A stretch of 64,000 nucleotides of DNA from Actinostola sp. cb2023 (GCA_033675265.1 JAUJYZ010000353.1:130001-194000); one strand, 5' to 3'; shown: positions 1 to 28,468, numbered from the stretch's first letter. Numbers and translations are program-made. The notes: generated by a model not told the origin, from the sequence alone.

Positions 1-264
1 CCGCAAAGGATTACTGGACTATCACTAGATTCCAGGACTACTCACAAACTTCCTTTACTTAGATATGTTTGAAAAACCGTGATTGTGACCGCAAAGGATT
101 ACTGGACTATCACTAGATTCCAGGGCTACTCACAAACTTCCTTTCATTAGATATGTTTGAAAAACCGTGATTGTGACCGCAAAGGATTACTGGACTATCA
201 CTAGGTTCCAGGACTACTCAGAAACTTTCTTTACTTAGAAATGTTTGAAAAACCATGATTGTGA
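1..264. repeat. 88-bp tandem repeat downstream of the MADD exon 12 donor
   Basis: Three copies start at 1, 89 and 177 with CCGCAAAGGATTACTGG. The second half of each unit resembles the exon 12 3' end and donor at 265-300. A stray piece of the unit start occurs at 41326. Confidence 0.85.
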
Positions 265-280
265 CCGAGGTCCTACTCAC

Positions 281-17942
<17,662 letters not shown>

Positions 17943-18779
17943 TTTAACCATACGGTCTCGGTAGATGTCCAGTCGATTCAATTTGCGTTGGTAATCACGA
18001 GAAAGGCATAGTTTTAAGTGCGAAATGGATGGTTAAAATTCTTACACCTGACACAACACACCGCCATCTTGTTTGGTATATTTATATTAGGCACAATACT
18101 TCGTACTGTTATCGCGATATCACGCTCACGATCACGCGGAATAACGAAAACGTGACGTCATTGCACGGCGGTATTTTTATTTATACCGTAACTTCAAATA
18201 TTATTATCTGCAAATGTGAGGGCGCAGACTTCAAATAACAATACCTTTTCAAGTCGTATTCTTTATTGTTTTTAAATAATCTTTCATTTTGGATAAGAAA
18301 AGGGATTTACAAAGTTTATTTGCAAGTCACTCGTACCCAGTCCTCCCCGTTTATGCAATCTATTTTTAGAATCTATGCGGAGCGCTATTTGGCGGGAAAA
18401 TTATCCACAAAAAATGATTATCCTATTTTGAATTCTTGAAATTTTAACATAATACTAAAGAAAATGCTGGATTCATCTTATTATTATCATTAAAATGACC
18501 CTGAAAGGTTCAAAGCAGTATCTTTGAAAATAATTTCATATCATAAATGATAAAATAACGACTTTTTAGAGCTTTCCTGTATAGATAACAGGCTGCTCTT
18601 GAAAATAAATGAAAGCAACTTTGAACCGGAACATTTTGAGACTCAAAAAAGATAAACTTATGCCTTGTTACCCTGTTTATACTTATTATGCAAATCTCGA
18701 AAATCGTTTCTGTTTATAAATTGGGATCCCTGTGCTTTTGGGCTTCCTGTGCTTTGCTTCGTTACGCAATATTTTCAAG
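17943..18779. promoter_or_regulatory. Divergent promoter region of MADD and GPATCH4
   Basis: The two start codons face away from each other across 837 bp. A perfect CRE palindrome TGACGTCA is at 18153-18160, about 210 bp upstream of the MADD start. CpG-containing sequence clusters at 18110-18180. No clear TATA box was placed. Inference from layout. Confidence 0.55.
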
Positions 18780-18834
18780 ATGGCGGGTTTGGGGTTTGCT
18801 CGAGAACAACTCCAAAAACAAGGCTGGAAAGAAG
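18780..18834 (+). CDS. GPATCH4: GPATCH4 exon 1
   Basis: Encodes [18 protein letters not shown] plus one base, the first half of the G-patch. Donor GTATTT, phase 1. The exon is too short to stand out as an ORF; homology identifies it. Confidence 0.9.
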
Positions 18835-19763
18835 GTATTTGAGCCGTATCTATCATTTATAGACAATGTGTTTGTTTGAGATAACTTTGTAGCTTAGGTA
18901 GAGCTTGTCTTCATTCAGAATTGTGTGTGTTTTACGAGATAAATTTGGTTTAAAGTGAAACACGTGGTATTAAGATGTACGTAAGATGTAAGCTTAGTTA
19001 ATAATAATAATTATTATTAGTTGTACATGTAAACACGAAATTGAATGTAGTGTTACGTGTTTGCTAGGTAAAGGACTAGGGAAGGAAGAACATGGAATCA
19101 CTAAAGCTATTAAAGTTGGAATGAAGAATGACACACAAGGGGTAATGAATGAAATCTCCATCCATCCATCCATCCATCCATCCATCCATCCATCCATCCA
19201 TCCATCCATCCATCCATCCATTTATTTAGTCATTCAATAAGTTTTTGTACTGTAAAACTGTTTATTATACATTGTACTCAGTATCTGTATTCTCATTGGT
19301 CGAGAGCCTACAGATAATTCTAACTATCAGTGCGCGCCAGCGATATTTCAGCGGTCTGGTGGCTATCTATAGGTAGTTATCTCCAAAAACAAGCCTGCAT
19401 AGGTGATTGGATTGGTTGATGGTTGGTGTATTGGTTGTTATATGTAGGTTACTACATGCATGCATTGTCGACAGATTGGATACAAGATAAGCGACCAGTT
19501 CACTTTTCACTGGTGGGACCACGTGTTTAACAAAGCAGCCAAATCAATTGTCGTCAAAGAAAACGAGGTTAGCTAAGTCTTTCATTACCGTTAGTTGTCC
19601 GACACAGTCTCTACTAGTTTATAAATACAGTCAGCTCTGTTTAAATATGGCTAAATGAACATTTAGGCTAAGTTAAAATCAAGGCACACGGGCAAGCGCT
19701 CAGTCGTGTCTCTAAACAAAAGGATCTCCCCTCATTACAAGAGAAGGCAACAGTTGTTCTCTC

Positions 19764-19795
<32 letters not shown>

Positions 19796-22700
19796 ACACA
19801 CACCGTCCTCTCAAAATCACCCCACCCCTCTCATTTTTAAGAAAAGGTGGAGCTATGCACCTCAAGCCCTGATTATTGTATTAGTTTAAAGTATAATGAT
19901 TTGCTGAACATACCACATTCTTATTATTTGTCTACTGTATATTTTCTCGTACAATGTTTTGGAATGTTACATTTATCTTGTATAGGATGGAATTCAGGTT
20001 TCCAAAAGTGATTCCACAAATCAGCCTATCAGCAACAAGAGACCAAACAAACATACACAGAAGCCTCTTCTCTACGGCAGGTTTGTCAAGGTAAGACAGA
20101 CACCTCTCTAAGACAGACACCTCTCTAAGACAGACACCTCTCTAAGACTGACACCTGTAAGACATACACCTCTCTAAGACAGACACCTCTCTAACACAGA
20201 CACCTCTTAGATGGACACCTCTTCTAAGACAGACACCTCTAAGATAGACACCTCTCTAATACAGACACCTCTCTAAGACAGACACCTCTATAAGACAGAC
20301 ACCTCTCTAAGACAGACACCTCTCTAAGACAGACACCTCTCTAAGACAGATACCTCTCTAAGGCAGACACCACTCTGAGACAGACACCTCTCCAAGAAAG
20401 ACACCTCTCTAACACAGACACCTCTCTAAGACAGACACCTCTCTAAGACAGACACCTCTCTAAGACTGACACCTGTAAGACAGACACCTCTCTAAGACAG
20501 ACACCTCTAAGACAGACACCTCTCTAATACAGACACCTCTCTATAAGACAGACACCTCTCTAAGACAGATACCTCTCTAAGGCAGACACCACTCTGAGAC
20601 AGACACCTCTCCAAGAAAGACACCTCTCTAACACAGACACCTCTCTAAAACAGAGAACCCTCTGCATTTATGACAGACACCTCTGTCTGGTCCCTACTGC
20701 ACTGTTTTAATGTACATTCTCTTTCTAAGACATACACCTCTCTAATACAGACACCCCTCTAAGACAGACACCTCTCTAAGACAGTCACCTTTGTCTGCCT
20801 TGCTGCTGTGTCCTAGTAACTTGCATGTTTCTTTTTGGTCCAGGCTTCAGCTTCAACTGTAGAAAGTAGTTCAGATTCTGATTCAGAGACACACAAGGAC
20901 TTCTCTACTGGGTATGTACGTAGTGTCACTGTGTGCATTTGGTGTTATACAGTAAAAACCCGCATACACCTATTCCAAAAATCGTTGTCCAGGCCGAAAG
21001 CAACAAGCAACAAGCTGACGACCGCAAAGGACTTTGGGAATCTCCTAATTAATTAATTTATCCGTGGTATTTGAGAAATTATCCCTACGGACATTGAATA
21101 GCAATCATTTGGAACTATTCGGCAATTTGAAAATGCATGTTGTCAAAATGTCTACGGATGAATAAATGAATAAGGAGAAAGTCCCAAAGTCCTTTGCGGT
21201 CGTCAGCTTGTTGCTTGTTGCTTTCGGCCCGGACAACGATATTTGGAATAGGTGTATAAGAAACTGCAGCTAAAGAACCTCCAGGCTGAAATTTAGCCAA
21301 TTAAGCATCCAATATATAAGAACCAGTTCAGCCTGACAAATGAAGCAGGTTCTTATGTGAAAAATGACTAAAGCTCGGAACACACAGGTACAGTCGGTGC
21401 TGAATATGCAGAAATATTATATTTACTATACAGTTGGGTTGTTAATGTTTAGTGTGAATATTAGACCTTTCAGGGTCAATAGTTCACTAATTAAAACAAA
21501 TTGTAAGGAAATACACCATACTGTATCAGGAACAATAATTGTTTTTTTGCTCTGTAAACAAGAACCTATTCAGCCTGATTTCTCACTAGACACCCAATAT
21601 ATAAGAACCATTTCAGCCTGACTTGGAAAAATAGGGGTTCTTTTATGCTGGTTTTTACTGTACTCTGCTAAAAGAAGATATCTCTATGTGTTTAGACATG
21701 CAGAAGACATTGTGTTCAAAGCATGTGGAGGAAGAACAGCTCACAAGTAAGTACTGTGTACACAGGTAGCCCAAGAAATGATATTTGTATGTGTGCGGCG
21801 TGTCTCTTTTGACGGGTTTCCTGTGGTAGAGTACGAGGTATATGTATTATTTGGGCTCCCTGTGTTTTCTTGCTTCCTTCCATTTCTGTCTCTCTTTCCC
21901 AGCTTTTTCGAATTCTGTCCTTCTTCTCTATCTTTTTTCTACTTTCCATCATTCCTTTCTCCCTCGTCTCATTTCTTAAATTATGTAGTCTATTACTTAT
22001 CCATCCATTCATCCATCCATCCATTCATCCATTCATCCATTCATCCATTCATCCATCCATTCATCCATTCATCCATCCATTCATCCATTCATCCATCCAT
22101 CCATTCATCCATTCATTCATTCATCCATCCATTCATCCATCCGTCCATTCATCCATTCATCCATTCATCCATCCATTCATCCATCCATCCATCCATTCAT
22201 CCATCCATCCATCCATTCATCCATTCATCCATTCATCCATTCATCCATTCATCCATCCATCCATTCATCCATTCATCCATCCATTCATTCATTCATCCAT
22301 TCATCCATTCATCCATTCATCCATCCATTCATTCATTCATTCATTCATCCATCCATTCGTTCATTCATCCATCCATTCATCCACCCATCCATCCATTCAT
22401 CCATTCATTCATCCATTCATTCATCCATCCATCCATTCATTCATTCATCCACTCATCCATCCATTCATCCATCCATTCGTTCATTCATTCATCCATCCAT
22501 TCATCCACCCATCCATCCATTCATCCATCCATTTATTCATCCATTCATTCATCCATCCATTCATTCATTCATCCACTCATCCATCCACTCATCCATCCAT
22601 TCATTCAATCATTCATTCATCCATCCATCCATCTATTCATTCATCCATTCATCCATCCATTCGTTCATTCATCCATCCATTCATCCACCCATCCATTCAT

Positions 22701-24396
22701 TCATTCATCCATCCATTCATCCATTCATCCATCCATTCGTCCATCCATTCGTTCATTCATCCATCCATTCATCCACCCATCCATCCATTCATCCATTCAT
22801 TCATCCATTCATTCATCCATCCATCCATCCATCCATCCATTCATCCATTCATTCATCCATTCATTCATTCATCCACTCATCCATTCATTCATTCATTGAT
22901 TCCATTGATTATTTCTTTCATTCCATTATTCATTCATTCTTTCATTCCATTATTCTTATTTCTTAGGGGTGCTAGACATGGCTTAAAACTAAATGGGAAG
23001 CTAAAAAGGATAGAAGAACATGACAGAATTGCATCATCTGAACCCTGGTAGGTTATCTTAGATACCCTGTCGTGTAGTTCTAACAGTGCCGCAGGGTAAT
23101 TTAGATAGACAGGCGTATTTAGGAGTGAATAGCATTATCTGTGGTATAAATCCTTATCCACTGGGTAAAATTATTGGATAACATCATTAACTTATATACA
23201 GGATAAATATCTGAATCTGGTATCTCGCAGGTTATCTTAGAAACAGGTTTAAAACAGGGTTAAAACAGGTTTAAAATAGGTTTAAAACAGGATTAAAGTT
23301 ATCTCAGAACATGTTTAAAACGAGTTCAAAACAGGTTTAAAACAGGATTAAAGTTATCTTAGAACATGTTCAAAACAGGTTTAAAACAGGATTAAAGTTA
23401 TCTTAGAACATGTTTAAAACAGGTTTAAAACAGGATTAAAGTTATCTTAGAACATGTTTAAAACGAGTTTAAAACAGGTTTAAAACAGGATTAAAGTTAT
23501 CTTAGAACATGTTTAAAACGAGTTTAAAACAGGTTTAAAACAGATGAGTCAGTTGATCAATCAGTCGGTCGGTCAGTCTGCCAGTCAGTCAATAATCAGT
23601 CAGTTCGTCAGTCCATCGTGGTCGGTCGGCCAGTCAGTCAGTCAATCTGTCCGTCAATCAATCAGTCGGTCGGACAGTCAGCCATTCAGTCATCAAGACA
23701 GACAGTTGGTCAATGTGTCAGTCATTGGCCCATCGGCATAGTCAGTCAGACAGATGGTCCATCGGTCCGTCAAACCGTCGGTCGGTCAGTCGGCGAACAG
23801 TCAGTCCGATAGTCAGCGAGTCAATCACCATGGTAATCTGTCAGTCAAACATTCAATGAGCATTCCTCTTCAGTTCTAGAAGTGGGAGCCCGGATGTAAC
23901 CAGAGAGCATGACATTGAGCAGAATACCGCTGAACTGCATCACAAGTTGTACAGCGACAGCGAGGAATACTTGAAGAAGAAAAAGAAGAAAAAGAAAAGA
24001 GACAAAACTCAGAGCAAGGTATTTGCGTTCGAGGAAGAAAGTAAGAAGAAAAAGACAAAGAAACTGGATAAACAAGTTGCGAGCACAGAGAGTGAAGACT
24101 TGAAGTACTCAGAAGCGAAAAAAGACAAGCGAAAACGGAAAAAAGCGAGTGAAGAAATACCAGTTGACGATTTTCAATTAAAGGCAAAGAAGAAAAAGAA
24201 GAAGAAAAAAGCCGCTTCTGATGAAGAATTCGATTCAGAAAAAGAACTCGCAAGAAATAGTACTGATAAAAAACGTGTTACTAACGAACTCAGACAAATT
24301 GAGAAAACATTTGAGTACGATGAAGTTGAAGATAAGAGTTCTAGAGAAGTAAGAACTAAGAAAAGCAAGAAGAAACGAAAATGTACAGGAAATTGA
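18780..24396 (+). CDS. GPATCH4: GPATCH4 homologue, G-patch domain protein, eight exons, complete
   Basis: GPATCH4 is a nucleolar RNA-associated protein; G-patch domains often activate DEAH helicases. Exons 18780-18834, 19068-19141, 19475-19567, 19986-20090, 20844-20911, 21696-21746, 22967-23047 and 23874-24396 join in phase to 349 codons plus stop. The G-patch spans residues 3 to about 50: [20 protein letters not shown], then [23 protein letters not shown], the LYGRFVK block and [20 protein letters not shown] follow in the family order. The last third is lysine-rich with KKKKKKK runs, as in known GPATCH4. The start has AAG before ATG and G at +4. A poly(A) signal lies 82 bp past the stop. Confidence 0.93.
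19068..19141 (+). CDS. GPATCH4: GPATCH4 exon 2: rest of G-patch
   Basis: Reads [20 protein letters not shown] then NDTQG. Carries the invariant glycines of the G-patch (GKGLG, HG). Acceptor TTGCTAG, donor GTAATG, phase 0 out. Confidence 0.92.
19156..19221. repeat. CATC tetranucleotide array
   Basis: (CATC)n of about 15 units just after GPATCH4 exon 2. Confidence 0.95.
19475..19567 (+). CDS. GPATCH4: GPATCH4 exon 3
   Basis: 31 codons with [19 protein letters not shown], the conserved HWW block after the G-patch. Phase 0 at both ends, acceptor CGACAG, donor GTTAGC. Confidence 0.92.
19755..19803. repeat. Poly(C) run
   Basis: About 40 consecutive C, then CA repeats. The length may be uncertain in the assembly. 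Confidence 0.9.
19986..20090 (+). CDS. GPATCH4: GPATCH4 exon 4
   Basis: 35 codons ending [10 protein letters not shown], which matches the family motif at this position. Phase 0 at both ends, acceptor TATAG, donor GTAAGA. Confidence 0.92.
20091..20810. repeat. 17-bp minisatellite in GPATCH4 intron 4
   Basis: About 40 copies of ACCTCTCTAAGACAGAC with single-base variants. It begins directly at the exon 4 donor (GTAAGACAGACACC), so the donor sequence itself is part of the first repeat unit. Confidence 0.93.
20844..20911 (+). CDS. GPATCH4: GPATCH4 exon 5, acidic serine stretch
   Basis: Reads [20 protein letters not shown] then STG, phase 0 in and phase 2 out. Low complexity; placed by splice phase between two well-matched exons. 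Confidence 0.82.
20950..21660. mobile_element. MITE with CAGTAAAAACC ends, TA target site, carrying a nested MITE
   Basis: CAGTAAAAACCCGCAT at the left and ATGCTGGTTTTTACTG at the right, flanked by TA. Internal AAGAACC/CAGCCTGA motifs repeat. It is interrupted by the foldback at 20965-21258. Confidence 0.75.
20965..21258. mobile_element. Foldback MITE nested in a larger MITE
   Basis: ATACACCTATTCCAAAAATC and the GAAAGCAACAAGCAACAAGC arm return inverted at 21190-21258. Its ends match those of the element at 15789-16065. Confidence 0.8.
21696..21746 (+). CDS. GPATCH4: GPATCH4 exon 6 (51 nt)
   Basis: Reads [17 protein letters not shown], matching the family ACEGRTAHK motif. Phase 2 in and out, acceptor TTTAG, donor GTAAGT. 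Confidence 0.9.
21990..22950. repeat. CATT/CATC tetranucleotide array in GPATCH4 intron 6
   Basis: About 900 bp of mixed CATT and CATC units. It makes the long His-Pro-Ser-Ile open frames, which are artefacts. Confidence 0.95.
22967..23047 (+). CDS. GPATCH4: GPATCH4 exon 7
   Basis: Reads [19 protein letters not shown] then RIASSEP. Continues the GRTAHK block. Phase 2 in and out, acceptor TTCTTAG, donor GTAGGT. The CATT array runs to within about 30 nt of the acceptor. Confidence 0.9.
23225..23540. repeat. Minisatellite with TTTAAAACAGG core
   Basis: Five or so irregular units of 44-58 bp containing AAAGTTATCTTAGAACATG and GGTTTAAAACAGG. In GPATCH4 intron 7. Confidence 0.85.
23541..23860. 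repeat. Diverged CAGT tetranucleotide array
   Basis: Imperfect CAGT/CGGT units running to within 15 nt of the acceptor of GPATCH4 exon 8. Confidence 0.8.
23874..24396 (+). CDS. GPATCH4: GPATCH4 exon 8: lysine-rich C-terminus
   Basis: 174 codons with stop. Starts [20 protein letters not shown], then repeated poly-Lys blocks separated by acidic serine stretches, ending [12 protein letters not shown]. Typical nucleolar-type basic tail. Confidence 0.9.
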
Positions 24397-24477
24397 AGTT
24401 TAGATTCAAAGAAATACGAATAATTTTGAAGACTTTAGAATGTTAAAACGTCTGAATGAAGAACGAAGAACGCGAAA

Positions 24478-24483
24478 AATAAA
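24478..24483 (+). terminator. Candidate poly(A) signal of GPATCH4
   Basis: AATAAA 82 nt after the GPATCH4 stop codon in an A-rich stretch. Confidence 0.5.
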
Positions 24484-24697
24484 AAAGCAATTTTTATATA
24501 TCGAAATGTAAGATTACAAAATATAAAAAAACTTACTATGAAAAAATAGTCTTTGACTCTTCAAAGCTTTTTTATGCAAGCAAATTCTTCCGTAGCCCCA
24601 AACACTGTCCCCTATGCGCTATCAACCAGATAGTATTCTATTGATAATTGCAATGAGGGTTTATCACATAATTTCAAAACTCATAGGACAAAAAAAT

Positions 24698-24973
24698 GAT
24701 TATCATAGCTGGAAAGAGCTCGTTGAAATTAGTAAAAATGTGAAGTTTGGAAAAGATCGCTCCACAAATTACGAAGATATGAATTTTCAAAAATCGAAAT
24801 TTTATATGAAAACCTTTGGAAATTACGCTTGGAGGCAACTCTTGCCTCCAACAAAGGTTTTCATACAAAATTTCGATTTTTGAAAATTCATATCTTCGTA
24901 ATTTGTGGAGCGATCTTTTCCAAACTTCACATTTTTACTAATTTCAACGAGCTCTTTCCAGTTATGATAATCA
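24698..24973. repeat. Long near-perfect hairpin, arms of about 130 bp
   Basis: TGATTATCATAGCTGGAAAG opens the left arm and its near-exact complement closes the right. The centre is TTGGAGGCAA-CTC-TTGCCTCCAA at about 24830. Located 300 bp past GPATCH4. Confidence 0.88.
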
Positions 24974-25082
24974 TGCTGGCTGTTGTTGACATTGTTCTTT
25001 CTCAGTTTTCGTTATTCATTCATAAAAAATCCTCCTAAAACGCTTTTAAACTTTGTGTCTTCAAAGTTTAATGTAGTCATTT

Positions 25083-26566
25083 CAGGAGCCCATTACTAAG
25101 AGCCTTCCTCTCCTATAATAGGTTTGTACGACATCATTTGCACAAATTGAGCTAAAAATAGAACACTCATTATAAATTCCGCGCGATTAACCAATCATGT
25201 CTCGTCTTACACAATAGGAATTTGACGTCAGATTCAACACTGCTTTGCTTTCAATGTCGGCCGAAAGCTTACCGTGTAGTTCCAGTGATTCTAGTGAAGA
25301 ATCAGAATCTAGTGAAATTTCAGATCAGTTTCGTCGTCTGACTTCAGTACTTCATCAAGTGAGGAAGAACAATGATTGAAAACATTAAAAACAAAACAGA
25401 AAAACTAACTCCAGGTATTATTATTTATATCAAAACTTCAAGTGCGAGAACTTCTAAAAACAAAGCTAGTTCAAAGGCCAGTTCAAAACCCGGCCAAAAA
25501 ACGAACATCTTCTGCTCTTTCTGAGAAGGAATTCAACGATCTGGTATCATGGATAATCTCTTACGAAGAACCTAATTAAACTTGTGCAGGACTAGCAGTG
25601 AGAACCAAGCTAATGAATATTCCAAACCTCCGGTGTGTTTTGCTACTAATTAGCATTTGTTGTCTGAAACGCAGCAAAATGAATCACGAACTTTGAAGTA
25701 GGATTTTGTCGAAAATTCTCGACATTGACACAAAGTTCCTTCTAAAACAGCGAAGTGAGGTACAGGGGAGTTTCTTTTTCTGTGGCCTGGATGAAGATTT
25801 TATCGCATTTTTATTCAGCGGCTGATCTTGGAGTGCCGGCTTTCTTGCCTTCTTTGAACTGAAGACGCCTTTGGTGAAAGAACTTCGCATACACTCAGTG
25901 ATAACGGCCTCTTGTTTTAGTGTTCTTTGCCGCTCTTTAAGGCACGGTTCGTCGGATGAAAGTTTCAGTTGTTTTTCGACAATCTTTCGGCGAAGAAGTT
26001 CTTTAGTAAAGTGCACATTTGTGTGGTTGGTTATGTTGGCGTCGCTATCCAAAACTATACTGAGTGATGGTGAAGGTGATGGATTTTGCTTCATCAGAGT
26101 CGAAATCACTGTGAGAAAACGCTTCATTCTTGCGGCACGTAGACTAAATCATGAATCAAAAACCAACAGAAGAAAGTTGATAAAACAAGAATAAACATAT
26201 GAAGCGATAGGTATAAGAACGTAGAAGAATTTCGCGACATCATGAGTCGCCATACTAAACTGAGTCGCCATGCACTATAAAGCGCTCTGGCAGTATGTCA
26301 GTTTATTGATACATGTGATACATTCATTGTACACAGTTCGTCTTGTTCTTGTGCAAGGGAAAAATAGAGGATAAACTTGGACTTCGAATCCATGGAATAA
26401 GAATATCAATATTTTGGATCAAGTCCTCGCGTCTTCCGTTTGGCCGCCATTTTATTTTTCAATTTGAAGTTCTTCGGAAATTTGCATATCTAAAAATAGC
26501 CCAATTTGTGCAAATGATGTCGTATGAACCTATTACTAGAGGAAGGCTCCTAGTAATGGGCTCCTG
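25083..26566. mobile_element. Degraded DNA transposon, 1484 bp, with TIRs and 7-bp TSD
   Basis: CAGGAGCCCATTACTA opens the left end and its exact complement closes the right. Flanks GTCATTT at 25076-25082 and 26567-26573 are identical. Further inverted blocks include GACATCATTTGCACAAATT. Inside are broken coding-like pieces: plus strand 25254-25379 (41 aa, acidic serine), plus about 25450-25580 (EKEFNDLVSWIISYEEP), and minus 25684-26127. I cannot name the family; 7-8 bp TSDs occur in P and hAT elements. Confidence 0.8.
25684..26127 (-). pseudogene. Possible coding remnant inside the transposon (147 codons)
   Basis: A basic open frame with KELLRRKIVEKQLKLSSDE and ARKPALQDQPLNKNAIKSS. It could be transposon-encoded or chance. 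An opposite-strand frame overlaps it. Not recognised. Confidence 0.3.
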
Positions 26567-26881
26567 GTCATTTGAACGGAGCCCAAAATGCTTTAAATAA
26601 ATAAAAATAAATTAAAATTATACATTGAAATAAATCAGAAATTAACATTAATTAACATAATTAAATTAAAAGTTTCAAAACGTCCTCGCAATCTTCAGCC
26701 AATCAGATATCACCACAAACGCCAGCTGCTCTACTTGCTGTGAAAAGCTACAGCTTCCTCTTCAATATGTAAACACGTCCACAATTGGAGTTCAAAATAA
26801 ACGATAAAACCGAGCGTGTTTGGAGAGAAAGTTGCCCGGAGACAGTCTTTTCGCAGTCGACTCGACAATTTCTACAACGAA

Positions 26882-28309
26882 ATGATGTGTGTACAGAAAC
26901 TTGAAGAAAATATCGGTTTGATTCTCAAACGAGATGTGGAAGATTGTAAAATGAAAGCATTAACCGCCAGTTACTTGAACACTAATTTGTGTCTGTATTC
27001 AAACACAAGAAGAACCAGTAAAGTGGCGTTTGATGATCTACGAAGGACAGTTGTTAATGGAGCTCGAAAAGTCTGCCAAAAAGATGGTTCGTCGGAGCGA
27101 ATTGAAAAGAAGACTCGAGGGAAAATTGTTGAAAAAATGGCTTCAACTTTGGAAGACGTAAAGGACGGGGAAAATAAAATGTCGACCGTAAAACACCTGT
27201 CGCAAATTGACACCGTTGAGAAGGCTGTTGACTTTGGACAATTAGATGGTATTCTCATGGAGAATTTAAGCCCGAAAAGCGACAAGAAAATCTCCAAAGC
27301 AAATCACCATTTACCAAACAGTCCCGAGGGACGAATTTCGCCATTAACTCATTCTTGTATTTTGTCATCAAATTCGGGCGTGGTTGAACGGTTGCCAGGA
27401 GACAATAGTGCTTGCTCAAGTCGGCCAAACACGGCTGTGAAAAACATGTGCGGTGAAAATACCTCAACTACTACTTTACGAAGTTTGAACTCTTGTCAGG
27501 AAACCGACTGCAGTGATCTTAATACAAGTTCAGGAACGAAGTTTGCAAATGATATTTTCAAAAAAAATCCAAATGACGACGTGGAACTGCCTGACAGTTC
27601 GATTTTTCATTTAACCGATGTGAAATTCAAGCAAAGCTCAGAAAGTCCAAAGCAACATTCTGACCAAAAAAATTCAAAGCAGTTAGATAGGCTTACAGAT
27701 GACGTGGACTACCAGCAAAATACGTCAACTGTTGGCCCTTTGCTCGACGTTGACACCATCTTGAAATTTCGTCCAGGTCCAAAGAGTAGGACAAATTCAA
27801 AACCGTGTTTGCAGCCAATGCGCGAGATTGACAAAGCGCTCTCACCACTCCTTGCCCGATTCGAAACAGATTTATCTCCAAAGGCAATATCTACTACACC
27901 CAGAAAAACAGCATCCAGAAAAACTCGCCAGAATTTTCCAAAAAAACCGGTTTGCGTACCGGTTTTGTTGCCTGGAACACCGGAAAAACCTGACGAACCA
28001 GTTTTGTCATCTCCAAAGGCAATAACAGCATCCAGAAAAACTCGTCAGACATTTCAAAAGAAACCGGTTTGCGTACCGGTTCTGTTGCCTAAAACACCAG
28101 AAAAACCTGACAAACCAGTTTTGTTAAGAATGCAACATAGACAAGATAAGTTCATGAGTCGGAAACGAGAGAAGCACGACGAAGGCCGATTGCTTCCGAC
28201 GACCCTGACGGGTTTGACGAAGGGTGGTTACTCAGTCATGACGCCTTATATGGCAAGTGTTGTGTGGTCGATAATGGAGTACGAGAGCGTGGATAAATCA
28301 CGTGACTAG
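26882..28309 (+). CDS. Uncharacterised basic protein, 475 aa, intronless
   Basis: Not recognised. The frame is open from 26801 with no ATG before 26882, so either translation starts at that Met (475 aa) or an upstream exon is missing. The first 60 residues look helical and folded (QKLEENIGLILKRDVEDC, SYLNTNLCLY). The middle is Ser/Asn-rich and disordered. Residues encoded at 27874-28122 form two copies of a block SRKTRQ-KKPVCVPVLLP-TPEKPD. The copies differ by several synonymous changes, which supports protein-level selection. The C-terminus GGYSVMTPYMASVVWSIMEY is again folded-like. Basic and likely nuclear by composition, which is inference only. Confidence 0.65.
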   Translation: MMCVQKLEENIGLILKRDVEDCKMKALTASYLNTNLCLYSNTRRTSKVAFDDLRRTVVNGARKVCQKDGSSERIEKKTRGKIVEKMASTLEDVKDGENKMSTVKHLSQIDTVEKAVDFGQLDGILMENLSPKSDKKISKANHHLPNSPEGRISPLTHSCILSSNSGVVERLPGDNSACSSRPNTAVKNMCGENTSTTTLRSLNSCQETDCSDLNTSSGTKFANDIFKKNPNDDVELPDSSIFHLTDVKFKQSSESPKQHSDQKNSKQLDRLTDDVDYQQNTSTVGPLLDVDTILKFRPGPKSRTNSKPCLQPMREIDKALSPLLARFETDLSPKAISTTPRKTASRKTRQNFPKKPVCVPVLLPGTPEKPDEPVLSSPKAITASRKTRQTFQKKPVCVPVLLPKTPEKPDKPVLLRMQHRQDKFMSRKREKHDEGRLLPTTLTGLTKGGYSVMTPYMASVVWSIMEYESVDKSRD

Positions 28310-28462
28310 CAGGCGAATACGTCATTTCCTGCGGTGTTAATTATCGGTAGCTTGCTATAGTGGTAATTGCGCATGCGTAAAGTGTTATCGGTAGGCATTA
28401 TATGCAAATTATTTGCAAATTATGACGTCACTGTCATCTGCGGATGCTAAACTTCTATAGAA

Positions 28463-28468
28463 AATAAA
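28463..28468 (+). terminator. Candidate poly(A) signal of the 475-aa ORF
   Basis: AATAAA 154 nt after the stop codon, just before the 12-bp minisatellite. Confidence 0.45.

Noticed and set aside
17943..17981. MADD start at the first in-frame Met (17981)
   Set aside because: Open, but the Met at 17942 has a stronger start context and matches the family N-terminus length better.
21778..22899. His-Pro-Ser-Ile-His repeat protein
   Set aside because: CATT/CATC microsatellite in GPATCH4 intron 6. The end of the overlapping frame is real GPATCH4 exon 7 only from 22967.
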